Shown: positions 35,374 to 41,927 of the stretch, in pieces | Layout: each line of letters begins with the position of its first letter | Position numbering within the stretch: position 1 is the first letter of the stretch | Assembly (NCBI GenBank): GCA_022361295.1 | Contig: JAKSBD010000153.1 | Span: forward strand, 1 to 42,779 | Direction of reading: 5' to 3' | From: Bacteroidales bacterium | Lineage (GTDB): Bacteria; Bacteroidota; Bacteroidia; Bacteroidales; Marinilabiliaceae | Length of the DNA stretch: 42,779 nt | Notes under the pieces: generated by a model | The model's input: only the letters and a program-made list of their open reading frames with translations | Databases searched by the model: none | What the model was told of the DNA's origin: nothing | Translations under genes and position numbers: made by a program

Positions 35374-35561
35374 TGGAAAGAAACGAGCAAATAACATGTC
35401 CCGAGTGCCAGTCATCCTGGAAAAAAGATGACCTGGGCAGAAGTTGCTGCAATTGTTTTTGCTGCACTGGATGTGAAATATACATTTGTGACAATTGCCG
35501 TAATGAAATTATCATTCACCCCATTGGTAATCCTCCTGATATTAAGTACAATAAAGAATAG
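35373..35561 (+). CDS. Small Cys-rich (zinc-ribbon-like) protein, 62 residues
   Basis: It begins at a GTG that overlaps the TAG of the oxidoreductase gene by one base (TAGTG), a coupling-type junction, which is the main reason to accept it. The 62-residue product has nine Cys: CPECQSSW, SCCNCFCCTGCEIYICDNC. The first pair and the last pair look like the halves of a zinc ribbon; the central CCNCFCC cluster could bind another metal. There is no signal peptide, so it is cytoplasmic. It may help mature or regulate the redox partners upstream, but no function is assigned. I do not recognise the family. Confidence 0.65.
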   Translation: MERNEQITCPECQSSWKKDDLGRSCCNCFCCTGCEIYICDNCRNEIIIHPIGNPPDIKYNKE

Positions 35562-35647
35562 TTGTAATTTTTCTTCATTGATATGGTAGGGTAAAATAAA
35601 TGTTAGACGGTAGATGAGTAAACAAGTACAACTTAAAACTCAATACC

Positions 35648-35956
35648 ATGACAAAAAGATTTTACCTATTAGCAGTCACCATATTTTTACTTTCTGGAAT
35701 AGTAACAGCCAACAATCCTGTTAAAAAACGACAAGTTAACCAGCAGGTACGCATTAGTAATGGTGTAGCATCAGGCGAATTAACAAGAGCTGAAACGGTG
35801 CAACTGCAGAAGCAGCAAATTAATATTAACCGCACCAAAAAAGCAGCCAGGGCTGATGGCGTTGTAACCAGAAAAGAACGTGCAGTCATTCAACACAAAC
35901 AAAGTAAGGCCAACGCTAATATTTATCGTAAAAAACACAATAAAATAAGTCGTTAA
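35648..35956 (+). CDS. Small secreted basic protein, 102 residues
   Basis: A Sec signal peptide (about 1-21, FYLLAVTIFLLSGIVTA) precedes a charged, helical mature part of about 80 residues. It has SGELTRAETVQLQKQQ, ADGVVTRKERAVIQHKQ and NANIYRKKHNK. This pattern (GELT..E...L..QQ, ADG.lT..ER, IYR.KHN) is shared by a widespread family of small exported proteins of unknown role in Proteobacteria and Bacteroidota. Mature protein is strongly basic. It is followed after 18 bases by a 54-codon membrane ORF and then a terminator, and may form a unit with it. Confidence 0.82.
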   Translation: MTKRFYLLAVTIFLLSGIVTANNPVKKRQVNQQVRISNGVASGELTRAETVQLQKQQININRTKKAARADGVVTRKERAVIQHKQSKANANIYRKKHNKISR

Positions 35957-35974
35957 CTAATACTCAATATCGTT

Positions 35975-36139
35975 ATGTTACAATTCGCTATACTCTCAAT
36001 AATTCTTAGTGCATTTATTCTTGTCCACATGTGGAAATGGGGTATCAATAGCACTGGTAAGAAGGAATACAAAAAGCCATCAAAACAAGTTTATTCTTTT
36101 CAGAATGGGACATTTAAATACGAAGAACAAGAACTGTAA
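35975..36139 (+). CDS. Putative single-span membrane peptide, 54 residues
   Basis: This ORF is below the track's length limit. It starts at the ATG at 35975 and ends TAA at 36137-36139. An N-terminal hydrophobic helix (LQFAILSIILSAFILVHMW) is followed by a basic, polar tail (STGKKEYKKPSKQVYSFQ). It lies 18 bases after the 102-residue secreted protein gene and just before a hairpin terminator, so it has the position of a cotranscribed gene. No clear ribosome binding site, and no recognised family. Confidence 0.45.
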   Translation: MLQFAILSIILSAFILVHMWKWGINSTGKKEYKKPSKQVYSFQNGTFKYEEQEL

Positions 36140-36190
36140 TTAAAAGATTTTTTTCATAACCTGAAATTTGATTTTTTACTCATGCAACAT

Positions 36191-36220
36191 GCAAGCCGGA
36201 TAAACTTTTATCCGGCTTGC
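36191..36220 (+). terminator. Hairpin terminator after the small-protein genes
   Basis: Perfect 14-base arms gcaagccggataaa (36191-36204) and tttatccggcttgc (36207-36220), followed by tttgcttt. It is about 50 bases past the 54-codon ORF. Confidence 0.8.
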
Positions 36221-36535
36221 TTTGCTTTAAAGCCTTTATTCGCTCAAAATATATAACGAACACAAATATTATCACAAGACACTGTTTAGCAGTATTTTAT
36301 AACTAAGCCTAAAAAACAACTCTGCGTCTTTGCATCTCAGTGTTGATCTTTTAGCTTAAATGCGGACAATCAGTTTTTTTATAATTCATTCATAACACAT
36401 TTGGTATAATTACATTTTTTTAACGTTTACAGCTATTCCAGTAATAAACCATCATCCATGTGCCTTGTTTACTATTAGTCAGTTAAAACATTTTTAGCAA
36501 AAAAGCAGAACCTTTTAAATTACTGTTAATTTATC

Positions 36536-36543
36536 TATTTTTG
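36536..36543 (+). promoter_or_regulatory. Bacteroidota-type promoter (TATTTTTG) for gpmI
   Basis: TATTTTTG matches TAnnTTTG, about 58 bases before the gpmI start codon; TTTT at 36513-36516 is the best -33 candidate. Confidence 0.5.
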
Positions 36544-36600
36544 CGCCGTTTTAACAGATGATTATAAAGCAAATACACAAAAAGATTTAAATATTATCAC

Positions 36601-38130
36601 ATGAGTAAGAAAACGATTTTGATTATCCTTGATGGATGGGGATACGGAGACCACTCGAAATCAGATGGTATCTTCACAGGTGAAACGCCATATTTCGATA
36701 GTTTGGTTAAAAATTATCCAAACTCTCAATTACAAGCCTCTGGTGAAAATGTTGGCCTACCTGACGGACAGATGGGTAACAGTGAAGTAGGTCACTTGAA
36801 CATTGGTGCCGGACGTGTTGTATACCAGGATTTGGTGAAGATTAACCGTGCTTGTGCCGATGGTTCAATCGCTCAAAACCCTGAAGTTGTTAAAGCTTAT
36901 TCATATGCAAAGGAAAACAACAAGCAGATTCACTTCCTGGGATTATTATCCAAAGGTGGTGTACACTCAAGCCAGGAGCACCTATACAAATTATTAGACA
37001 TTGCAAAAGAATATGGTATTGAAGAGCGCGCTTTCGTTCATGCTTTTATGGACGGACGTGACACTGACCCGAAAAGTGGTAAAGGCTTTATGGCTGAATT
37101 ACTTCAGCACATGGAGAAATCAGGTGGTCAGGTGGCATCAATGATTGGCCGATACTATGCAATGGACCGCGATAAGCGTTGGGAGCGTGTTAAAGAGGCT
37201 TATGACTTGATGGTGAACGGTACAGGTAAAGCAACAAACGATATCCTTTCTGCAATAGATGAGTCATACACTGAAGGTGTAACCGATGAGTTTATCAAGG
37301 CTGTTAGCCACGTTGATGCTGAAGGCAAGCAGGTAGGAACCATCAGTGAAGGTGATGTTGTTGTATTCTTCAACTTCCGAAATGACCGTGCACGTGAAAT
37401 TACTCAGGTATTAACTCAACAGGACATGCCTGAAGAAGGAATGAAAACAATTCCTTTACACTACTGTACCATGACTCCTTATGATGCTACCTTTGAAGGT
37501 ATGCACATCTTATTTGATAAGGATAATGTATCAAATACAATTGGTGAAGTAGTTGCCAACGCAGGTATGAAACAATTGCGCATTGCTGAGACTGAAAAGT
37601 ATGCTCACGTTACTTTCTTCTTTTCAGGTGGTCGCGAGGCTGTTTACGACGGTGAAGATCGCATCCTGGTTAACTCACCAAAAGTAGCTACATACGACTT
37701 GCAGCCAGAAATGAGTGCTCACGAAGTAAAAGATAAGATTGTAGCTGAGTTGAATCAGAACAAATATGATTTCATTGCTTTAAACTATGCGAATGGTGAT
37801 ATGGTTGGTCACACTGGTGAGTACGATGCCATTATGAAAGCGGTTAAAGCTGTTGACGAATGCCTCGAAGCAACTATTGAAGCAGCCAAAGCAAACGGTT
37901 ATGAAGCAATCATCATTGCTGACCACGGTAATGCAGATAACGCTATTAATGCTGATGGTTCACCAAACACTGCTCACTCGTTAAATCCGGTTCCGTTCAT
38001 CTGGGTTACTGAGCGTAAGGGTGAGGTTAAAGATGGAATATTAGCTGACGTTGCACCATCTATTCTTCGTTTAATGAACGTTGAACAACCAGACGAAATG
38101 ACAGGTGAAGCACTTATTGAATTAAAGTAA
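36601..38130 (+). CDS. gpmI: 2,3-bisphosphoglycerate-independent phosphoglycerate mutase
   Basis: 509 residues, matching the usual 510-515. The phosphatase-fold metal site starts [12 protein letters not shown], with the catalytic Ser61 in [20 protein letters not shown]. The transferase part has [50 protein letters not shown] and [14 protein letters not shown]. The C-terminal metal residues are in [29 protein letters not shown] and [12 protein letters not shown]. It interconverts 3- and 2-phosphoglycerate in glycolysis, Mn-dependent and cofactor-independent. The codon usage looks highly expressed. Monocistronic, with promoter and terminator. Confidence 0.98.
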   Translation: MSKKTILIILDGWGYGDHSKSDGIFTGETPYFDSLVKNYPNSQLQASGENVGLPDGQMGNSEVGHLNIGAGRVVYQDLVKINRACADGSIAQNPEVVKAYSYAKENNKQIHFLGLLSKGGVHSSQEHLYKLLDIAKEYGIEERAFVHAFMDGRDTDPKSGKGFMAELLQHMEKSGGQVASMIGRYYAMDRDKRWERVKEAYDLMVNGTGKATNDILSAIDESYTEGVTDEFIKAVSHVDAEGKQVGTISEGDVVVFFNFRNDRAREITQVLTQQDMPEEGMKTIPLHYCTMTPYDATFEGMHILFDKDNVSNTIGEVVANAGMKQLRIAETEKYAHVTFFFSGGREAVYDGEDRILVNSPKVATYDLQPEMSAHEVKDKIVAELNQNKYDFIALNYANGDMVGHTGEYDAIMKAVKAVDECLEATIEAAKANGYEAIIIADHGNADNAINADGSPNTAHSLNPVPFIWVTERKGEVKDGILADVAPSILRLMNVEQPDEMTGEALIELK

Positions 38131-38148
38131 TTCTACTTAATAAATAAT

Positions 38149-38186
38149 AAAAGTGGCTGTTCCGGGTTATCGGGACAGCCACTTTT
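38149..38186 (+). terminator. Terminator after gpmI
   Basis: Arms aaagtggctgttcc and gggacagccactttt (within 38149-38186) pair with one mismatch around the central gggttatc, followed by a short T-rich tail. About 20 bases past the gpmI stop. Confidence 0.82.
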
Positions 38187-38408
38187 GATTTACAATGTTT
38201 TAATGTAAGATGGTTGAGATGAATAAACATGAGTTCGACATTAAACTCCGCTCTCAGATTATATGGAAAGACGAAGTATATCGCACAACGTTGAATTGTT
38301 ACGTATGAAGTCTGTTCTTCAGTTTTGGATTCTGGATTTATCAAATTAACAAATCGCCAAATCAACAAACAAAACAAGAATTATAGCGTTTCATACAAAA
38401 TTGAATTG

Positions 38409-39074
38409 ATGAACCAGCACAAAACAAAGGAACTAAAAGCGGTAAACGTAATCAGCAATGAGCTTTTAACCGACGATGTTCACTACATATCTGTTGACAA
38501 ACCGTTTGACTTTAAAGCAGGACAGGTAATTGCCGTTGCCATGCAACCAACTGATGAACCTCGTCTCTACTCCATTGCTTCAGGCATCAGCAAAAAACAC
38601 TTAAGTATTCTTTTTGATGTAAAGCCCGAGGGTGAGTTAACACCTCCTTTATCAGTTGTCAAACCCGGTGATACCATTTATATTTCTGAACCATTCGGTA
38701 AATTCCTGTGCCTGGACAGTCCTGCCACATGGATTGCAACAGGAACCGGTATTGCGCCATTTATTTCATTGGTGGAATCAAAACAGGCAAACAATGTTAA
38801 TCTCCTGCATGGTGCACGAACACTGGACAAGTTTTTCTTTCAGGATTACCTGGAGGAGCAACTGGGCAATAACTACCAGCGATTTTGCACAACAGAGGCC
38901 AGTGAAAAAACAACAGAAGGTCGCTTAACAAGTTATCTGAAGAATTCAGAGAATCTTCCAACCAATAATAAATACTATCTTTGCGGCAGTTCGCAAATGG
39001 TAATAGACGTCAGGGAAATACTGATTGCAAAAGGCGTCGCTTTTGATAATATTATTGCAGAAATATACTTTTAA
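38409..39074 (+). CDS. Ferredoxin/flavodoxin-NADP reductase-like flavoprotein
   Basis: The ORF track begins at 38325, but its first 28 codons fall in short-word filler (accaaatcgccaaatc type sequence) and translate to low-complexity residues. The ATG at 38409 (MNQHKTKELKAVNVISNELL) is the natural start, giving 221 residues. The FAD domain shows DEPRLYSIASGISKKHLSIL, and the NAD(P) domain ATWIATGTGIAPFISLVE and YYLCGSSQMVIDVREILIAKGV, ending IIAEIYF with the C-terminal aromatic typical of FNR. It moves electrons between NAD(P)H and ferredoxin or flavodoxin. Only 2 bases separate it from rlmN, which needs such electrons for its radical SAM cluster, so a supply role is plausible. Confidence 0.88.
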   Translation: MNQHKTKELKAVNVISNELLTDDVHYISVDKPFDFKAGQVIAVAMQPTDEPRLYSIASGISKKHLSILFDVKPEGELTPPLSVVKPGDTIYISEPFGKFLCLDSPATWIATGTGIAPFISLVESKQANNVNLLHGARTLDKFFFQDYLEEQLGNNYQRFCTTEASEKTTEGRLTSYLKNSENLPTNNKYYLCGSSQMVIDVREILIAKGVAFDNIIAEIYF

Positions 39075-39076
39075 AG

Positions 39077-40120
39077 ATGAGTAAAGAGGCATTATACGGA
39101 AAAACACTTAGTGAGTTAAAGGCATGTGTGAAAGATTTGGGTTTGCCCGCATTTACCTCAAAGCAAATTGCCGATTGGTTGTACAAAAAGCATGTGACAA
39201 CCATTGACGATATGACTAACTTATCAAAAAAAGCCAGAATTCAGTTGAATGAAAAGTACGAGGTTGGCCTAATGCCACCACAGTCTTTTCAGGAATCAGT
39301 CGACGGCACTAAGAAATACCTTTATCAAACCAATAATAATCAGTTTATTGAAGCTGCATATTTACCGGAAGAAAATCGCAATACCTTATGCATTTCGTCT
39401 CAGGTTGGCTGTAAAATGGGCTGTTTATTCTGTATGACTGCTCGCCAGGGTTTCCAGAAGAACCTGACAAGCAATGAAATACTCAACCAGATTGCAAGTT
39501 TACCAGAGCGGGATACGCTGACCAATGTAGTATACATGGGTATGGGGGAACCTATGGATAACATTGAAAATGTGCTCAAAAGCCTTGAAATCATCACTGC
39601 CGAATGGGGTTATGCATGGAGCCCGCGCCGCATTAATGTATCAACCATAGGAGTAATACCGGCTATGCGCCGCTTTATTGAAGAGTCGGAAGCTCACCTG
39701 GCCATTAGTCTCCATTCTCCTTTTAACGAAGAACGCAAACAGCTGATGCCAATTGAAAATGTATATACAGCCGAAAAACTGGTTGAAGCCTTGCATGATT
39801 ATGATTTTGGCCGACAGCGTCGCATTTCCTTTGAGTACATCATGTTTAAAGGTGTTAACGATTCAGCTCAACATGTTAAGGGATTACTCCAATTGCTTAA
39901 CGGAATAAAATGTCGCATTAATTTGATTCATTTTCACCCAATCCCTAACTCTCCACTGGAGGGAAGCGATTATAAAACCATGGAATTTTTCCGCGATAAG
40001 TTATCTCAGAAGGGCATTACAACTACCATCAGAAAATCAAGAGGAGAAGATATTTATGCCGCATGTGGCTTATTATCAACAAAAAAACTACTAAAAGAAA
40101 ATAGCGACACAGATTATTAA
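39077..40120 (+). CDS. rlmN: Dual-specificity RNA methyltransferase RlmN
   Basis: 347 residues. The radical SAM CxxxCxxC site is C112-C116-C119 in GCKMGCLFCMTARQGFQKNL, followed by NVVYMGMGEPMDNIENV. The C-terminal region has RISFEYIMFKGVNDS, HFHPIPNSPLEGSD and the second catalytic Cys (about 330) in GEDIYAACGLLST, which carries the mC methyl intermediate together with the Cys after the cluster. RlmN makes C2-methyladenosine at 23S rRNA A2503 and at A37 in some tRNAs. It is translationally close to the FNR-like gene upstream (2-base gap). No obvious terminator with a T-run follows; a short palindrome agttgaattcaact lies at 40132-40145. Confidence 0.97.
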   Translation: MSKEALYGKTLSELKACVKDLGLPAFTSKQIADWLYKKHVTTIDDMTNLSKKARIQLNEKYEVGLMPPQSFQESVDGTKKYLYQTNNNQFIEAAYLPEENRNTLCISSQVGCKMGCLFCMTARQGFQKNLTSNEILNQIASLPERDTLTNVVYMGMGEPMDNIENVLKSLEIITAEWGYAWSPRRINVSTIGVIPAMRRFIEESEAHLAISLHSPFNEERKQLMPIENVYTAEKLVEALHDYDFGRQRRISFEYIMFKGVNDSAQHVKGLLQLLNGIKCRINLIHFHPIPNSPLEGSDYKTMEFFRDKLSQKGITTTIRKSRGEDIYAACGLLSTKKLLKENSDTDY

Positions 40121-40250
40121 CCCCGTCGCGCAGTTGAATTCAACTTATACAATTCCTCTTAAGAATCTTCTTTACAGTACGATACCTGACGGATCTGAAT
40201 AAAAAGGCTGTCATTGGCATCGCTCTGTGTATGCCTAGATTCTAAATCTA

Positions 40251-40305
40251 ATTAAACTCAGACTAAACTCAAACCAAACTCAAATTAAACTCAAATTAAA
40301 TTCGA
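40251..40305. repeat. Five copies of an 11-base tandem repeat
   Basis: Units read attaaactcag, actaaactcaa, accaaactcaa, attaaactcaa and attaaattcga. They share the core AAACTCAA and are in perfect 11-base register, near one helical turn. An inverted repeat attcagatt/aatctgaat follows at once. Confidence 0.8.
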
Positions 40306-40427
40306 TTCAGATTGACTTTAATCTGAATTTAATATGTCTTAAATATAACTTTAGGATGACTTTAGTTATAAAGAGGCAGAGTGCTGCCATGAGGTAAATT
40401 TCATCAATTATACCGATTACTAATCAA

Positions 40428-40445
40428 TCCCGATAGCTATCGGGA
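40428..40445. repeat. 18-base perfect palindrome TCCCGATAGCTATCGGGA
   Basis: The sequence is self-complementary over its whole length. It shares the CCCGATA-TATCGGG arms with the core of the large palindrome at 26381-26428. Palindromes of this sequence are, to my knowledge, dispersed in other Bacteroidota, suggesting a REP-like element. Confidence 0.6.
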
Positions 40446-40669
40446 GCGTCCTAAGTTCGTTTCACTCCCAAAAACACTCTGAAAATGTATCGGCATCATA
40501 CCAGCACATTTTAATATTTAAATGGTATTATTAGATTGGAGCTTGATTATATATTTAGTTAAACCCGAATATGTTAGTGAAATATACCTGATATCAACTA
40601 TCAAAAATCATTTACTTCCCGGTCCTTCGGAGTTTATATACAGCTACTGGATTTATCAATACTTCTTCT

Positions 40670-40677
40670 TACTTTTG
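40670..40677 (+). promoter_or_regulatory. Possible promoter (-7 motif TACTTTTG) for the lipoprotein gene
   Basis: TACTTTTG matches TAnnTTTG, 20 bases before the lipoprotein start, the same spacing seen at the SIS and sdaA promoters. No clear -33. Confidence 0.45.
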
Positions 40678-40696
40678 ACTAACAAATACAAAAATC

Positions 40697-41503
40697 ATGA
40701 AGACGTTACCTTTATCAATATTGCTATTTACGATACTATTCGTGGCTTGTGGTCCAAGTCAGGAAGAATTGGCTAAAGAGAAATATGATCTGGCAGAACA
40801 ACTGTTTAATCAGAAGAAGTTCAATGATGCTAAACTGGAGATAGATTCGATTGAAGAATTATATCCAAACCAGGTTGAATATATTACACGTGGTAATGAC
40901 CTTTTGCGACAAATTACCATTGAAGAGCAGAGACAAAACCTGGTTTTTCTTGACAGCATGCTACAGGCGAAGCAATCTGAACTTGAGCCCTTGATGAAGA
41001 ACTTTATTGAATCCTCTGATTATGGATCAAAAAAGATACTTATTCATAAACGACAAAAGCCTGAAAACTCTTATGGAAGAACCTATCTGAGGGCTCATCT
41101 TGATTTAGAAGGTAACTTCTATATTTCGAGCCGATACACTGGTGCCGAAAGAATTTATCACGATCAGATAAAAGTTTATTTCAGTGGTAATAATGCACTA
41201 AGCGAAGAAATTAAAGAAGATGGTTTTAATAACCGTCATTTTGAAGATGGAGAAACCCAATGGGAAGTTGTTAACTTCAAAGATGGAAAAGACAATGGTG
41301 TAATTGACTTTATTGCCAACAATGCCAATCAATCATTAAAAGTACAATTCAGGGGTAAAAAGTACTATTACATAGTGATGGAGAAGTTTGATAAAGAAGC
41401 TATTCGTGACGGTTATGAAATTTCTTTCGTCCTCAAAGAAATCAAACGTATAAATGAGGAGATTAAAAAGGTTAAAGCAGAGCTTAGCCGCTTAAATGCT
41501 TAA
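40697..41503 (+). CDS. Coiled-coil lipoprotein of unknown function
   Basis: 268 residues with a lipoprotein signal (LSILLFTILFVAC, Cys18) and a start MKTLPLS preceded by a plausible promoter. Residues 20-105 are helical and highly charged (EELAKEKYDLAEQLFNQKKF, resembling a TPR-like hairpin, then a coiled coil). About 110-235 is a beta-rich domain (YLRAHLDLEGNFYISSRYTG, LKVQFRGKKYYYIVM), and the last 30 residues are a second coiled coil (EIKRINEEIKKVKAEL). Similar lipoproteins without known function are common in Bacteroidales. The helical ends flanking a beta domain suggest an oligomeric periplasmic or outer-membrane-bound protein. It appears monocistronic. Confidence 0.85.
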   Translation: MKTLPLSILLFTILFVACGPSQEELAKEKYDLAEQLFNQKKFNDAKLEIDSIEELYPNQVEYITRGNDLLRQITIEEQRQNLVFLDSMLQAKQSELEPLMKNFIESSDYGSKKILIHKRQKPENSYGRTYLRAHLDLEGNFYISSRYTGAERIYHDQIKVYFSGNNALSEEIKEDGFNNRHFEDGETQWEVVNFKDGKDNGVIDFIANNANQSLKVQFRGKKYYYIVMEKFDKEAIRDGYEISFVLKEIKRINEEIKKVKAELSRLNA

Positions 41504-41540
41504 TAACCTTAGATCGTCATTTAATGTCGATCTAAGGTTA
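41504..41540 (+). terminator. Hairpin after lipoprotein gene
   Basis: Perfect 13-base arms taaccttagatcg (41504-41516) and cgatctaaggtta (41528-41540) around an 11-base loop, starting next to the stop codon. No T-run follows; a second hairpin 20 bases on may complete termination. Confidence 0.6.
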
Positions 41541-41561
41541 ATAGGCCTGTTAGTCTTTGTG

Positions 41562-41595
41562 AAGCTGTTACAATATAATGTGACAGCTTTTTTTG
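41562..41595 (+). terminator. Second terminator with T-run
   Basis: Arms aagctgttac (41562-41571) and gtgacagctt (41580-41589), with one G-T pair, then a run of seven T. A typical intrinsic terminator for the lipoprotein gene. Confidence 0.85.
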
Positions 41596-41644
41596 CACTA
41601 GTCACAGCTTTAATACCAACTTTTCTTCAAAGGGCGACTTAAAT

Positions 41645-41717
41645 AATTACAGAATATTTGTAATTAGGCAAGGCATAAACCACGATAGTTAACGTGGGAG
41701 GCCTAGCAGAAGTTCTG
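41645..41717 (+). ncRNA. Candidate structured leader RNA upstream of the surface-protein gene
   Basis: Several nested or stacked stems can be drawn: aattaca/tgtaatt (41645-41651 with 41659-41665), taggc/gccta (41665-41669 with 41701-41705) enclosing ccacg/cgtgg (41680-41684 with 41693-41697), then a short cagaagttctg. The segment ggcataaacc...gggaggcctagc loosely recalls conserved parts of c-di-GMP-I (GEMM) aptamers, but the GAAA tetraloop and the second arm are not convincing. It lies about 210 bases before the surface-protein start codon. The 41596-41927 stretch holds no gene. Confidence 0.3.
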
Positions 41718-41927
41718 TTGTTCTTTTATAACGAAGCACTAAAGAATTTTTTAAATGGCTTTTTGATGTAATATTGGTATAATTACTTAATTCTTAAACG
41801 TTAACTTACAAATCGGCATCCGGGACTAATTTTCACACTCATTTTTCGTCATTTCATCAAAAAAGTGAGCTAAAAGGCATAATACTTAATAACTTGGTTA
41901 TTTAGTTTTTACCAAAACTATTTTGTT

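Larger units (their letters stand above)
36140..36600. other. 461-base intergenic stretch: terminator, short-word filler, gpmI promoter
   Basis: No gene is seen. It opens with the hairpin at 36191-36220. Around 36320-36350 is the phrase actctgcgtctttgcatctc, a degenerate CTCTGCGTCT-type word repeat. The remainder is A/T-rich, and the region ends in a consensus -7 promoter element at 36536-36543 with a leader of about 50 bases before gpmI. Confidence 0.6.
40121..40696. other. 576-base intergenic stretch with repeats and palindromes
   Basis: No convincing gene. The ORF at 40522-40776 starts in A/T-rich sequence, overlaps the real lipoprotein gene out of frame and reads as random. The stretch holds, in order, a 14-base palindrome (40132-40145), a five-unit 11-base tandem repeat (40251-40305), an adjoining inverted repeat (40305-40313 with 40320-40328), an 18-base perfect palindrome (40428-40445) and a -7 promoter-like element (40670-40677). 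Confidence 0.6.

Noticed and set aside
38325-38408. N-terminal extension of the FNR-like protein in the ORF track
   Set aside because: The extra 28 codons come from short-word filler and add low-complexity residues; homology-like sequence begins after the ATG at 38409.
40251-40305. Plasmid-type iteron origin
   Set aside because: No replication initiator gene is nearby; the flanking genes are chromosomal housekeeping genes.
40522-40776. 84-residue ORF upstream of and overlapping the lipoprotein gene
   Set aside because: It overlaps the real gene out of frame, starts in A/T-rich spacer and its sequence looks random; the lipoprotein has a good signal and promoter.
41645-41717. Firm call of a c-di-GMP-I riboswitch
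   Set aside because: Only fragments resemble the consensus; the tetraloop and second arm are not supported, so it is kept as an unassigned structure.
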